Source of the DNA: Timema cristinae | Lineage: Eukaryota > Arthropoda > Insecta > Phasmatodea > Timematidae | Direction of reading: 5' to 3' | Assembly (NCBI GenBank): GCA_039000515.1 | Contig: JBCFYV010009882.1 | Coordinates: 46,594,430-46,658,429 of the forward strand | DNA: 64,000 bases | Translations under genes and position numbers: made by a program | The notes under the pieces: generated by a model | Databases searched by the model: none | What the model saw: the letters and a program-made list of their open reading frames with translations, nothing else | Told to the model about the DNA's origin: nothing | Part shown: positions 10,800 through 22,339 of the stretch, one piece after another | Numbering within the stretch: the stretch's first letter is position 1 | Layout of the letters: every line of letters starts with the position of its first letter

Positions 10800-13195
10800 A
10801 CCCCCACCCCCAATTATTGGCTGGCCACGGCCTTGACACAGATCTATTTTATGTTTCACTTTGATATTTTTCTTGGTTTTTGAGTTATCCACATAGCTCA
10901 TCACATGGTCCAAGTTATAAAACTTAGAATATAATGTAACGGTAAAGACAATACGTGCTGGTTCACACTTCAAGATTTCTTTAGGAACATACATTTATGC
11001 CAAGGGGAAGCTTTTATTTTGTTTATGAGTTAACAGAATTAGTGGTTAGGTAGTCAAAGGTGCCAGGCTCACAAAAGTATATTTAATAAATAAATGTTTA
11101 ATTTCACAATCTTGGGTTTTATACGATAAGAATTCAACGAGTCAGATTTATGGGTTTTGAAGAAAGCCGCACCGGTAGTCAAACGGTTGCGGTGCGTTGG
11201 GATATCAGTATAGGTAACAATTAAAAAATACTCCTTAGAAGGAGATCTAAAGCATCTCTAAGTTCCTTAGCAAAGTTTATCAGTCTTGAGGTTGCATCGC
11301 TAACACACAAAATAAATAATATTGTATTTAGCCTATATGATTATTTCCATTGATACTCTGGGCCTGGATTCACCAACGGGAGTAAATAGTTGCGCCAGCG
11401 AAAGTTTGGATTATATATCCAAATACTTTAATTTGCCACCACGTCTGTCAAACACAAAATTGGTTTAAATTTAGATAGTGGTAACAAAGCAATTACCTGT
11501 CATTTATTGTTTATTTTTACATTCAAACAACGTAATGGCATTTCTACTAGTTGATAAGCAAAATGTTAAGAAATATTTGTATTGGCTGTCATTTTCATTA
11601 GAGATTTAATTTAAAGTAGCCTTGACTTTGAAAGTAAATTCTTCACAAGGATTGGTCGAAAAGAGCGCAACCAGTTTGTACCTTGTTTAGTGAGTGCGGA
11701 AATGGAGCAAATAATAAGTCGTATCTTAGTAAGTATCTTAGGTGCAAATTTGCACGATTTCTAGACTCGCGCTGGAAAAGAAATACACTCCTTAGTGAAT
11801 CCAGGCTCTGGAGCTTAAGCTACCTTTTAAAGTTAAAAATAATCTATTTGTCTGACTACTTTTCTATATAAATGTTAGATCAAATTAAATAAAATGTGAA
11901 ACGTTGTCTATGTGTAATTTTTATTTTTTAAAAGAACACTATTTGCCAACTAATCTGAATACAAAACAACCAATCAGACTAAAATATAATTTCTTTTTTG
12001 ATTTAAGATTTCAATATATTAAATAATTAATATTTGAATTAGTAGTGCATTTGTAGATCAATTAGACAAAAAAGTTTATTATAAAAGATTGATCGCGTGT
12101 TTTATGACATAAACCGTTAAGAACTATCATTTATTTGAATTTTAATAGTAAAGAATATAGCCTATATCCATCCTGAAGGTATAAGGAATACGTGAGTGAA
12201 AATCCTGTCTAAATAGTTTCAGCAATTTTTGAGTTTATCGTGAATATACAAACACGCAAATACACTCTTTTTTTTAAAGTGAGAGAATGTGTAGCTATTT
12301 AACAGATGTTTAGATGTGCGCCAGTCAAAATCTTAAAAATAGACTTTATATTTTTAATACTCTCCCTCTTTAATTGCAATTTAATTGATTAAAACCCGTT
12401 CTGGATGTATTAAAGCAATATAAAGGGCATTATAATCAATCTATGATTTGGTAAATTTGAATTTACAGTACATTGTACTTCTGATTTTAAAAAAAAATTA
12501 AAAACTGTGGTTTGTGGAGACACTTCTGCTTCATACAGCTCGTGTAAAAAGTAATTAAAGCTCTGCCATGACCAACAATGGGATAGACGTGTGTTTCGAA
12601 ACCAATTATAATCATTTGCGTCCCAGGGGCTTGGAAGTTGTTTATAAGTTTTTGTTTGTTGGGTTAATTGCATAAATAGACAAACCGTTTTTAATGCATC
12701 TTTTTTAAAGTGTTGAAAAGTTTTCATACCACTTAGGAACTATTAATATTTTTAGTAAATTATATTTTATAGCATTATATTTAACAAGGAAGGAACATTT
12801 GGCTTAGGGCTTTGTATTAACTAATATGCTGTTTACCTTCTATATAATTTAAACATGCTTTTAATAAAATCACTAGTCTGATTTTCCTAGGAAGCTCATG
12901 TGGCCACAATAGTGGTGATGGTCGGGGAGAGGGGTTGGGGGAGAGAACTATTATTGCTATTGTTCTTAAATTTTTATTCCATTTATTATAAGCAAGTCTA
13001 TATTATAATGTGAAAACGTACTTTAGTCAGGTTTGTACCATTGTTTAATGTGTCCCTCTCTTGTTCTTTATCTTTTGTTTGGCATTCCTCGTATGAACGA
13101 GCTGTGAAGTATTGAATCAGATTATTAGTTCCGTACATACCATATATGCATAAACCTAAGTACGCCGAAATTTATTGAAATATATAATTATAATA
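10800..13195. other. Non-coding stretch, nothing recognised
   Basis: No known repeat or coding exon was recognised. The frames at 10,794-10,994 (-), 11,683-11,871 (+) and 12,410-12,727 (-) have no domain signatures and lie in sequence of background composition. Confidence 0.35.
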
Positions 13196-13205
13196 ATATT
13201 CTAGT

Positions 13206-13206
<1 letters not shown>

Positions 13207-13259
<53 letters not shown>

Positions 13260-13260
13260 A
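13207..13260. repeat. Compound TA/TG microsatellite
   Basis: A TA run of about 34 bases passes directly into a TG run of about 20 bases. Confidence 0.95.
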
Positions 13261-13629
13261 TTTTTTATTATTGATTCCTTGGTTTAGAAGATATAATCTT
13301 TTCACGTTTTTACTCTGCATATTCTAGCGTGCGCTATTGAACAAACTAGTAGCAAAGCAATATAGATTTTCAAGTCTAATACAATTTGGTTGTAATAAAC
13401 CTATACATCTTAGATAGTCATGGACGTGCATAATAGATTACACAATCAATAAGTATCCTATCCTAAGAAGTTCGGTGAGCGGTAGCTTGCTTGAATTTGA
13501 CCTAGAATATCTAGGCCTCGACCATCAACCAGGTATACTAGCCAGGCTGTTTTATTTTACATCATGTGTTTTCCAATTTATTCTTCAAGTTATCAAAATT
13601 AATGATTCTCAAATAGTTCTTAAACCTTA

Positions 13630-13690
13630 CCCTAGTCTGATTTGTCGATGAAGAGGCAGCTGGAGCTTGAAACTCGCTCGACTTAATGTG
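13630..13690 (+). repeat. Second possible Penelope-like terminal motif
   Basis: TCGATGAAGAGGCAGCTGGA then GCTTGAAACTCGCTCGA has the same layout as the motif near 2,540: a GATGA-like element, a short AGCT/AGCT stem, GAAAC and a closing stem. There is no associated coding sequence. Confidence 0.25.
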
Positions 13691-13717
13691 ATTATAATTA
13701 TTAGTTAATTATTTATT

Positions 13718-13965
13718 TATTAGCACCACTTCTCACTTTCCGTTTGAGCTGTACGGATATGTTGTAATTTCTCTAATGTGTTAGATATGAGGAAGGTTGA
13801 ATTTAAAGAAGGTGTTTTTGCGTTTGCGTGATGGGAGAGTGAAAACCCATTTAGGAAAAACCACCCTCAGTACAACCTACTTGGATTAAAACTTGGATCT
13901 CCCATCATCAGCGTTCCAATATATTGCGAGAAGGACGCCTTAGAACATGAGGCCAACGAAACAGG
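13718..13965 (-). repeat. SINE family C copy
   Basis: In reverse orientation it begins with the tail side TTAGCACCACTTCTCAC. It then has the TTTGCGTGATGGGAGAGTGA and AAAACCCATTTAGGAAAAAC blocks, the B-box complement and the head TTAGAACATGAGGCCAACGA. Confidence 0.75.
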
Positions 13966-13994
13966 TCTTTATTATTTATTTATTTTATTATTAT

Positions 13995-14415
13995 TATTAT
14001 GTATTCTATCTTTCAACAGGTCCATGGGTTTGTTCAAATTAAGTCTTCCAGCATGTCCTGCGAGCACCTTCCTTTTTCTTTACCTTGAAACTTCAGCCCC
14101 TTTCCTTGTTTAAGTTCACCCTTCACTTACATTCGTCGTCCTCCTGGTACCCTTATTCCTTCCACCCTAACTTTTGTCATTACTTTATAATCAATGTATT
14201 CTCATAATTTGATCCATCTATTTGGCTTTTCTTAGGAGAATCACTGGTAGAATGGTTCTCTTGTTATTGACTCTTCTTGGAACTTCCTCATCAGTCACCC
14301 GATCTGTCCTCTTTATCCTCTCTAATATTCTCCTTTCGGACGTCTCAAAGCTTTCCAAATATTCCTTATTATTTTTCCTCAGGATACATGTCACAGCTCC
14401 ATCCTCATTCCCCGC
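13995..14415 (-). pseudogene. LINE 3' end, C-terminal part of a reverse-transcriptase ORF
   Basis: The minus-strand translation across 14,415-14,060 gives blocks such as EYLESFETSERRILERIKRT, DRVTDEEVPRRVNNKRTILP and RKAK, interrupted by stops and shifts. These match the region after the polymerase domain of a common arthropod LINE family (the 'E..LRRV...R.IL..I..RKANWIGHILR' segment), which is known family knowledge. The polymerase core is absent, as expected for a 5'-truncated insertion. Overlapping small plus-strand frames here are shadows. Confidence 0.7.
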
Positions 14416-14419
14416 AAGA

Positions 14420-14645
14420 ACTCTTACATGTAATTAAAGTTCGAACTTATTTATCCCTATGAAAGTAACTACCTTAGACCATTCAATCACCGAAACAAGT
14501 ATCATAATAGAGTTGGCTGAATATATATTTTGCTTGATCACAATCTAATGGGTTGGAGTCTCATTCATTCTACCAGTAACCCGCATCAATGGGAACGTGG
14601 TTCACGGGATCTAAATGTAGTAGAGAGAATCAGAGGTCAGTCAAT
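14420..14645. other. Unassigned spacer between LINE relic and SINE
   Basis: No feature is recognised. Confidence 0.3.
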
Positions 14646-14647
14646 CT

Positions 14648-14908
14648 CCCTATCACCCACTTCAGTGTCTGTGTGCTCTAAAGCGTGACTCTCACAATAG
14701 AACATACTGCCATAGACGGGTAGATCGGAGTTTGAATCCCGGTCAAGTTTACTGAAACTATTATTTCATGTATGAGTTTCCACCGTCATTTCACGCAAAT
14801 GAGGGTATATTTAATATAAATTCAACCTGAATCCTCCTAACACATTAAAGTAATTAGTACGTAGGTGTATCACTCATATGGGTTGTGAGACGCGGTGATA
14901 AAAAAGTA
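14648..14908 (+). repeat. SINE family C copy
   Basis: The head ACCCACTTCAGTGTCTGTGT is followed by GACTCTCACAATAGAACATA, the B box GAGTTTGAATCCCGGTC and the body. The tail TGGGTTGTGAGACGCGGTGA lies before an A run. Confidence 0.75.
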
Positions 14909-15110
14909 ACTAAAACAACTATACGATCTTAACTGCTTGTTATTATTGGCTGCGTACTGAAAGTACACAGGCTAAATTTGTGTACGGGCTTTGAAGTAAA
15001 TCAGAAGTGCAGAAATGAAGGTGCATCAAAAGAACTCCACTGTTTGAAGTCTCTGAACTCCATTTGGAAACACCGCGTGTTGGTTCATTCACGAACGACA
15101 CTTCTACAGA
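14909..15110. other. Spacer before hairpin, no gene seen
   Basis: The open frame at 14,978-15,304 runs into the hairpin arm and has no recognisable protein features. Confidence 0.3.
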
Positions 15111-15349
15111 GTGGCCCACGGAAAAGTAGCCCGCCTCCTATATCCAGCAGGTGCCTCACTCTGAATTGGAGGAGGTCAATCCACTTCCACCCATATTGTG
15201 ACATGAATAATGAGTCAATAAAGCTTTATACAACCAGTTCACTTGCTCATTCTTCATGTCACAATATGGGTGGAAGGGGATTGACCTCCTCCGATTCAGA
15301 GTGAGGCACCTGCTGGATATAGTAGGCGGGCTACTTTTCCGTGTGCCAC
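15111..15349. repeat. Near-perfect 104-bp inverted repeat (large hairpin)
   Basis: The left arm 15,111-15,214 and right arm 15,246-15,349 are inverted copies differing at about 5 of 104 positions by eye. The loop is 31 bp (15,215-15,245). The arms are GC-richer than the surroundings, for example AGCCCGCCTCCTATATCCAG and GGAGGAGGTCAATCC. A transcript in either direction would fold into one long duplex. It may be a young foldback element, a recent inverted duplication or an RNA hairpin locus. Confidence 0.9.
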
Positions 15350-15649
15350 CATGTATAATTCAATTTGAGTTGTATTGTGTTTGCATCATAGCCAACCTAA
15401 ACTATCCAAGACGTGTACTTTTATTATTTTACTGTTATTATTGTACAGATTAAGGGGATTGTTTACTATACATATGGCCATGTTTTCACGTAATACAGTT
15501 GTTTTTTCTCTGTGTGATTTTGGTATTAGCTTTCTCCCTTTTGTGCGCGTTCAATGTGTCCCGGTAATTAGTATACTTGGAGACTTGTTGACTTGTGGAG
15601 CTAGACAAGCCAAAGCTAATCTAGAAATATACTGCAGTTAGACTAGAAA

Positions 15650-15862
15650 TGTGGCCCTAGATGTCAAACCTATCTATTATGCTTTACCGGTGACGGGGAA
15701 GTTGTTTTTCGAATCCCGGTTGGGTGTATCAAGGAATTTTTTCCTGGTCAGTTTACTACTCACCCTCCATCCTTATCCTTCTTATGCGTCCCCAAATAGT
15801 GTAGTTAAAGCGTACTTCCCTTAAGTGTAGTAAGGCTTGGTGGGCGAAAGGAAAAAAATACA
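15650..15862 (+). repeat. SINE family C copy, decayed
   Basis: GGTGACGGGGAAGTTG, then TTTTCGAATCCCGGTTGGGT (B box), the CTCACCCTCCATCC block and the tail TAGTAAGGCTTGGTGGGC are in the expected order. Confidence 0.6.
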
Positions 15863-15869
15863 TCCATTG

Positions 15870-16008
15870 AAAGTAGTGTTTAAACATACCAAGACTAATG
15901 TAGCCACAGGTTATCTCAATTATCACCATAGTTTAGTTCCTATTAGATACAATCGTTGATAACATTAATTCAAAATGTATCAATGAAATCATTATCGCAC
16001 AATTTCAT
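15870..16008. other. Short spacer, nothing recognised
   Basis: No feature is seen. Confidence 0.3.
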
Positions 16009-16011
16009 TGC

Positions 16012-16735
16012 GTTGCGTCTTATTAGCCATTTGGGATAGCCTCATATACAAGATGTTTAAAAACGCATAGTACAAACTGCATATATAGTTTGTTTGAACC
16101 AAAAGTAATACAAAATCCCTATACACTTACATCCTGAACACTATGCTAATACCAATAAGTTGTGTTCAATGTTTCAGCGTACAGCGCCGGGAGAGCATAG
16201 CTATTCAAACACGTGTGTACAACTGGTTGCATAGGAATTAGGCGTACGGTACTGCATATGTAATAATGGCAGGTAATTTCTGTGATGTAGGACCGTTAAT
16301 GATGTCCCTCAGAAACTATTCGCATTTCCAGATAGACTGGTGTGTTGTTTACTATTAATTATATGTTCTACTGCCATGCTCTGAGATGCCAAGGTGTATG
16401 CCACGCGCCTCTTCTATACAGCCTGTTTTACACACATTCTTGACAGCTTTGCTTTCCTGGTTCTGTAAGGATGTAAATGTAAGGGATTTTGTATTACTTT
16501 TGGTTTAAACAAACTATATTTGCAGTTTGGGCTATGAATTTCCGAACACTCTGTGTATACACTAAGGTATAGAAGAGAAGAATTTCACCCTAGTTTTCAT
16601 GTAGGGAGAGGTGGGAACCATTTAAGAAATACCACTTTAGTACATCCGGATGGAAATCTAATCCTGACCTCCCACTCACTGAAAATTCAGATATGAGACT
16701 GACACCTTTCTCCACATAGCCCCCAGTACGGGTAT
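16012..16735 (-). repeat. SINE family C copy split by a DNA transposon
   Basis: The tail side GCGTCTTATTAGCCATTTGG lies at 16,015-16,040. The remainder, GGTATAGAAGAGAAGAATTT then GTAGGGAGAGGTGGGAACCA then TGACACCTTTCTCCACATAG, resumes at about 16,558. The break is filled by the element at 16,049-16,555 with TA on both sides. Confidence 0.65.
16049..16555. mobile_element. TA-flanked foldback MITE with CACAGAGTGTTC-type ends
   Basis: The left end CAAGATGTTTAAAAACGCAT and the inverse of the right end, CACAGAGTGTTCGGAAATTC, are related. The match then continues through ACAAACTGCATATATAGTTT / CAAACTGCAAATATAGTTT and TAATACAAAATCCCT for well over 100 bp per arm. TA lies on both sides, as expected for Tc1/mariner-like target duplication. 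There is no transposase frame. It sits within a family C SINE. Confidence 0.75.
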
Positions 16736-16739
16736 CCCA

Positions 16740-18540
16740 CAGTTTATTTTGCCGTAAATCTTGTGCGTAGTTGACTTTTGAGTCGGTTCGTAATAAAAGT
16801 ATTCATAAATCATTTCAAGAATGTTGTATGTGTGTATATATTATTCACCCAAGATAATCTTGTCTGTGTATATCACGTTATAATCAACTTTCATCCAACT
16901 ATCATGGGCTGCCGTGTGTTTAGAGGCTAGAATCCAGTGTTGTATAAATAACTCGGGCTTTTACTTCTTTGCTACCGAGCCAAGCTAGCATGAACTAAGA
17001 GAGAGGTAGAATCTGCACACAGTTCATCACACCTTTCATAAAATACGCCATTTGGTAACGTGGCATTCCTTCGTTGTGTCATAGCAACGCAACTACGCCA
17101 AGATGGCCCTACACGACATGCTAGCTTGTTTCCGTTAGTTCATCTACCTTAGGTTTATTAATGGTTTTTAAGGTATTCGACAATAAAAATTGGATTGCAC
17201 AGTTTTGACAAGGCGTGTAAGCAGGTTGCCAATGTATATGCACTAAAAATTGTTAAAATATGTATTCAATTACTGGTTTGCTCTTAAAAGGGAAGGAAAA
17301 CAAAAGGAAATGGTAAAATATACACATAACACAGTAAAAAGCATGGATCACCGTTAAAATAATATTATAATAGATAAAGCTATAGTGTAAAGTAGATTAC
17401 CGATTTTGGTTCTGTCTACAATAAACAAATAGATATTTCTGAAGATTTTCAGGAATGAATCACTTCCGATTATTGCTTAAAAATATTTGTACATTAAAAA
17501 GCTTCTCTCTAGCGTAAATAATTATTTCTCAGATTTGATTCAACAGAGATTTTTCTCTGACAGTATTTGCTCAACACCGCATCTAATTCAGGATTGTCCG
17601 GTTTTCTCCGAGAGATGTATATGCTGCAACTAGAGCCTAGCACATATCTTTAGATAATGGCCCTTTCTCATTTCGCTCCACTGTCAATGTTGTTTGGAGT
17701 TTTTACAAACCTCGGGTTCTAATGTAACTGGTTGCGTGTGTTGAACTTAGAATATTTTTTCTCATTTTACCTAAACTATATAATATGCTGTTACTTGTAC
17801 TCTTACAACTTAGGCCTACGGTTTGAAATGTCAGAAAATATAGGTACTAAATTATTACAATTAATTTAATGTACTCTATTTGCTCACATAATCACTACTT
17901 GTAATATTTACATGACTTTGTCAACCACGCCAATTTAGCAGTTAAAAACTCATTTAGTCACATTGCAATGAGGACTGCATGAAATGTAACCTTGGATAAG
18001 GTATATCACAGCCGTCCCACGAGTAAATGCATGTAGCATCTTTATGAATGAAGCAAATAACACCGATATAAAATTTACTTGTATTGAACAAACTCAGCAA
18101 AACATTAATTTTCCATCAATTGTCAGCGTAGGTTCCTCTTGAATCCACTGCTTAAACACTAAACTTTTCGCATTTTTGTCTTTTGACATATTTGAAGATG
18201 TAATTCACGACTGAGTGAAATAAATAAAATTAAAAATTTTAAATTTTAATCAAAACAAAATGTATTATCTTACAGAGAGACAAAACTAATAATCTATAAA
18301 CATGCACAAAGAAAGGTAAACATGAATCACACACTCGATCCTGATCTTAAAAGAAGATATGTTGTTTGCAACGGTCAACAATAATTAAGAAGAGGTGGGA
18401 TACAAGATGTGACCTCAGTAAAATAGGTAGAGAACGTATTCCTTGGCCTCAGGAAGGAATGAAAAACATGCGATGTGGGATGCTTGAATTTTTTTTTTCT
18501 TACAATTAATGAAATGTTATTTTAGATAGTCAAAGAAGAC
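16740..18540. other. Non-coding stretch, nothing recognised
   Basis: No SINE, LINE or coding exon was recognised in this 1.8-kb interval. A weak inverted pairing around AAGCTAGCATGAACTA (16,982) and CATGCTAGCTTGTTTC (17,117) is too diverged to call. Confidence 0.35.
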
Positions 18541-18544
18541 TTTT

Positions 18545-18785
18545 TTTTAGCACCACGTCTTAACTAACCGTTCGGGTTATATACGCTTTTTTTTGTTTTT
18601 TAGGGATTAGGAGGGTTATATGTAGAGGAAATGTACTCGCATTTCCGCGTAGGCAGAGTGGAAAACCATTTAGGAAAACCAACATCAGTACACTCGACTG
18701 ATATTTGCAATTCGATCTCCCCGTCATCGACAGGCTAGTCTAACACGAGAGTAGTGCGTTAGACCATGTAGCCACTGAAGTGAGT
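18545..18785 (-). repeat. SINE family C copy
   Basis: The tail TTTTAGCACCACGTCTTAAC and ACCGTTCGGGTTATATACGC are at the left. The body and the head TTAGACCATGTAGCCACTGA are at the right. Confidence 0.8.
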
Positions 18786-18789
18786 AAGA

Positions 18790-19470
18790 CTACAATTATA
18801 TGACTTTGGTGTAAAATTTACCAAAATTATATAAAGATATAGGATGCGGTATGTTTTTGAAAATTCATTTTATAATTCACATTTGTTTTATTTTTCTGAT
18901 AATTTGGAATTTGTGAGTGATGAGCAAGGGGAACAATTTCATCAGAACGTATCCACGATGGAAGGTCGCTGGGATACCCCCATGATGGGATATATCTGTT
19001 GTTTTATTTAAGAGTGAATGCAAAATAGACTATAAAAATCTATCCATGAGAATCATTTTTAAGTTTACAGAATGCACATACTACCTTGTATGATAATATA
19101 AATTGCAAAATTATTTTAATAGTATTTTACCGTGAAAAAAGTTCATGATGATATATTTATATGATATGTTATTATAAGAACTGATAATTCATTCAACATT
19201 TTTAATTTGAGTGTTATTTTAATGTAGACGTGACAGACAAAAATGAGTGGTATTTTGGAAACGGAACATCAATTTCCTGTAGAATCAGCCACATATGTCC
19301 TGGGGTTGTGAAAAAAAAAGTTTTTTTTACTTATGTTATCATTATCGAATGAACTTAATCTAAGGGAAAGGGGCTTCGAGGAAGTCCGACAATATTAGTA
19401 AGGAAAGCGAATGTAGATACAATACTAATAATGGTTTTCTTTAATTTAGAGCGATCAACACCCAGGCTAT
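18790..19470. other. Non-coding stretch, nothing recognised
   Basis: No feature is seen beyond homopolymer runs. Confidence 0.35.
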
Positions 19471-19680
19471 TAACCACTTATTTTAAACGGTAGATGTTGG
19501 GAGGGTATATTGAAGGAAATTCACGCGCATTATCGTAGATATGGAATTGGAAAACACTATATGGGGTAAACCAGTTTCAGTGCACCTAAGAGACATTCGA
19601 ACTTGAACTTTTCTGTCAATGCGAATTAATATATATATTGCAACCATGACTCTTATACCACGTAATCACTGACACACATA
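19470..19680 (-). repeat. Old SINE family C copy
   Basis: GGGAGGGTATATTGAAGGAA, TCAGTGCACCTAAGAGACAT, TCGAACTTGAACTTTTCTG and TATACCACGTAATCACTG follow the family order, with an inserted TA-rich patch. Confidence 0.5.
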
Positions 19681-19750
19681 ATTTGAATTATTAAATGGTA
19701 GTGAGTTAGTTGAGATTGTTATCAATTCTAACATGGTTGTTTGGTTCGAT

Positions 19751-19935
19751 GTCGTCTTACTAGCTGTCCGAGCTATCTGCATTTAATTACACTATGATTG
19801 TAAGCATTAAGATATAATAATTTGAGGAAATATACTCGAGTTTGAGTGTAGGGAGGATGTCTAAACATTTAGGATAAATCATTTTCAGTACACCAGGTCA
19901 GTATTTGAAACCCAACCTTCATGACACAAGGAAAA
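19751..19935 (-). repeat. Old SINE family C copy, head truncated
   Basis: The tail TCGTCTTACTAGCTGTCCGA, the GAGGAAATATACTCGAGTTT block and the TCAGTACACCAGGTCAGTAT block are present. The tRNA head is lost after about 19,930. Confidence 0.55.
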
Positions 19936-20100
19936 AAGACTTGGTAAACTTTGAATTCAAAGCACGTTCACCCCAGTATGGATAAATATAATAATGATTA
20001 GATTTAATTGTGATTAATTATGGTAGAGAGATTTTATTTTCCGTTTAATTCGCAGCGTCACAGGTATCGTGCTGGTAGCTATGGTAACTAACAGAGCTTG

Positions 20101-20200
20101 ACGTCATGCGTTTTATTTTCGTCGCTCTATTGTCAATATGGCTAATCCCAACGTCGCGTGTTTTACTTTCTATATTTAATTGTCAACACGTTAGTCTAAA
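20101..20200. repeat. Two-copy tandem duplication, 50-bp period
   Basis: ACGTCATGCGTTTTATTTTC at 20,101 and ACGTCGCGTGTTTTACTTTC at 20,151 begin two related units. Each ends in an ATTGTCAAYAYG block. Confidence 0.6.
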
Positions 20201-20434
20201 CAAAGACACAAACGTGATCCCGCTTATAATCGGAGTCTGGTCAAAATAATCGTGTTTGATTAGTCTTGTTCAGGAATAAACACAATGGGAAATTAGGGCA
20301 TGGACTGTGAATACATGAAGATAGAACAAAGAACCAAATTGTTTATTTTTAATTAGTAGCCTATATTTACCATCGTGGTTATTACCGCCTGAATACTCGC
20401 ACCAGGGCGCACGTGATATAAATGTCAAGCTCAT

Positions 20435-20635
20435 TTAGTCTGGTTTTCTGGTGATGAGGGGGATTTGTTTCTGTATCCCTACAGGCTAAGTGCTGGATGT
20501 TTTTTCATGAATAGTTTCTAAACAGTCCTATAAAAATATGGATACACCTTTTATAAATTCTACCATTAACTATCCTACCCAATTCACGTATTCTATATAT
20601 ATGGGTAACGAGACGTGGTGTGAAAATAATAGAGA
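20435..20635 (+). repeat. Old SINE family C copy
   Basis: TGGTGATGAGGGGGATTTG, the weak B box TTTCTGTATCCCTAC, the ATGAATAGTTTCTAAACAG body and the tail GGGTAACGAGACGTGGTGTG occur in order. Confidence 0.5.
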
Positions 20636-20734
20636 CGGCCTACTATAAAGGGTAGCTACGTGGAGGTTAGTTTAAAGGATATGCAAAGCATTAATTAACG
20701 TGGACAGTCTATAGTGATAAAACACATTTTGTAA

Positions 20735-20825
20735 AACATTACCGACACATCCGGTTGGGATTTGAACCCCTAATTTCTCCTCAGCGGTGATCAAGTGTAC
20801 GTGGATGCCTTAAACTAGTGAGAGT
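20735..20825 (-). repeat. SINE family C tRNA-like head fragment
   Basis: ACCGACACATCCGGTTGGGA then TTTGAACCCCTAATTTCTCC is the complement of the B-box region. It is followed by TCAGCGGTGATCAAG and a decayed head. Confidence 0.45.
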
Positions 20826-20829
20826 AAGA

Positions 20830-21310
20830 AATTCATAATGTTAAGGGAAATCTGATGAGAGTAATGATCAAGATTCTTTAACGGTTTACTTTTAATTAAA
20901 ACGCTTTATCTAGATTACCCATTTAACATGGGGTTGGAAGAGAGAGCAAGTTAATGTCAGCATGTTTGTGGTTTTTAGTAATCCAAAACCTTTTTGGATA
21001 AAATAAATTAAATGTTCCTTCAATAGATATATTAATTTAATTTTCTATACATATGAATCTAAACATTTCTTGAATATTTGTCATGAGTATTGTGACATTT
21101 CACTTAGACTCTTTTTTTCCATTTAAAAAGTTTATGTTCAAAGTCAGGAAAAAATATTCAAGGCATAGTTATATTAACATGTATTAATTCTAGAGATATT
21201 GTTTTATTTTTCACAGGTTTTACAAGGAAGGAAGAGGCTCTTTGAATCCAACTTTTTTATGTATTCATTTAAATTTCATTCTGATCATTTGTGGGCCTAC
21301 TTACTGAACT
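20830..21310. other. Non-coding stretch, nothing recognised
   Basis: No feature is seen. Confidence 0.35.
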
Positions 21311-21322
21311 GTATACAAATTA

Positions 21323-21590
21323 TTATTATTATTTAGCACCGCGTCTTACTACCCATTCGGGTTATACGCTTTAAGTACTAACTACGCTAATGGATTAGGA
21401 ATTGGGAATGTTGAATTAGAGGAAGTGAACCCACATTTGCGTGGAGGGAGAGTGTAAAACATTTAGGAAAAACCACCCCCAGTTCATTCAACCGAGATTC
21501 GAACCTCGATCTCCCCGTCCTCAGCAGTCGAGCTCAACACGACTAGCGCGTTAGCCAACTACGCCACCGAGGTGGTTTGCATACAAATTA
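21323..21590 (-). repeat. SINE family B copy with target duplication
   Basis: The tail (TTA run then TTAGCACCGCGTCTTACTAC and ATTCGGGTTATACGC) is at the left. The head GCCAACTACGCCACCGAGGT is at the right, with the B-box complement GATTCGAACCTCGATC. ATACAAATTA occurs at 21,313-21,322 and 21,591-21,600, a perfect 10-bp duplication. The copy is nearly full length and young-looking. Confidence 0.9.
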
Positions 21591-21609
21591 AAATAAGAGT
21601 TATTTTGAT

Positions 21610-21835
21610 AAGAGAACACAAAAATGAAATGCTCCTCATTATTTGGATTGTGAGTCACTATTTGTTTCACATTAATGTTTGGGCACACCATGGATGTCTT
21701 TACCTTTTGCATGGGTTATAAACACTTGTTTATATGTTCATAATAATAAGTCATACACTTTTTAACTGCTAATAGTGTTGCCACAAATGTAATAAATAAT
21801 ATTCCCGGCTTTCCTAAAGAGGGGTTCGATTAGTC
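21610..21835. other. Short spacer, nothing recognised
   Basis: No feature is seen. Confidence 0.3.
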
Positions 21836-21839
21836 CTAC

Positions 21840-22045
21840 CTAAAAATAGCTCTAGCCTAATAACAGTAGACCAACTGTTAACAAATACAACATCAAAATG
21901 ATCCACCTTGCTGGCCACAAGGTGTTGCTTTTTTTTTCTAAACCCTCAACCTGGACACGAGAATCAAACCCGGGAGCTTTGGCTTTGCACGTAATATTAT
22001 AAAAGATATAAGTATGGGCTCTAAGACCCTCCTCCCTCCTTAGCA
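21840..22045 (-). repeat. Possible tRNA-derived SINE, family D-like
   Basis: CTGGACACGAGAATCAAACC then CGGGAGCTTTGGC is the complement of a tRNA T-arm region. A similar arrangement recurs at 48.5 kb. GGCCACAAGGT at 21,914 recurs near the tRNA-like patch at 23.34 kb. Confidence 0.35.
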
Positions 22046-22339
22046 TGGTTAGGGTTAAATGTGTATACTGAATTACTAAACTTATTCACTGGAGTAATAT
22101 TTTATTTATTTTTGTCAAAAAGAGTATTGTTTGCTATAAAAATATGCAAAATTATAGGAACAATTTGATTTCCCTTTCACCCAACAAAATTTCCACACAA
22201 TCCCTCTCCTATGAATTATAGTAATATATAGTTAGGTAAAACTAATATAAACAATATTCGTAATGTCATCTCATAGAATTGATCCAGGAATTTGTGTAAT
22301 CTGCATCTCTTATCACTTAATAATGAAATTATTAATTTA

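Noticed and set aside
17000..17150. Possible foldback around AGCTAGCATG motifs
   Set aside because: The inverted match is short and interrupted; no ends or duplication could be defined.
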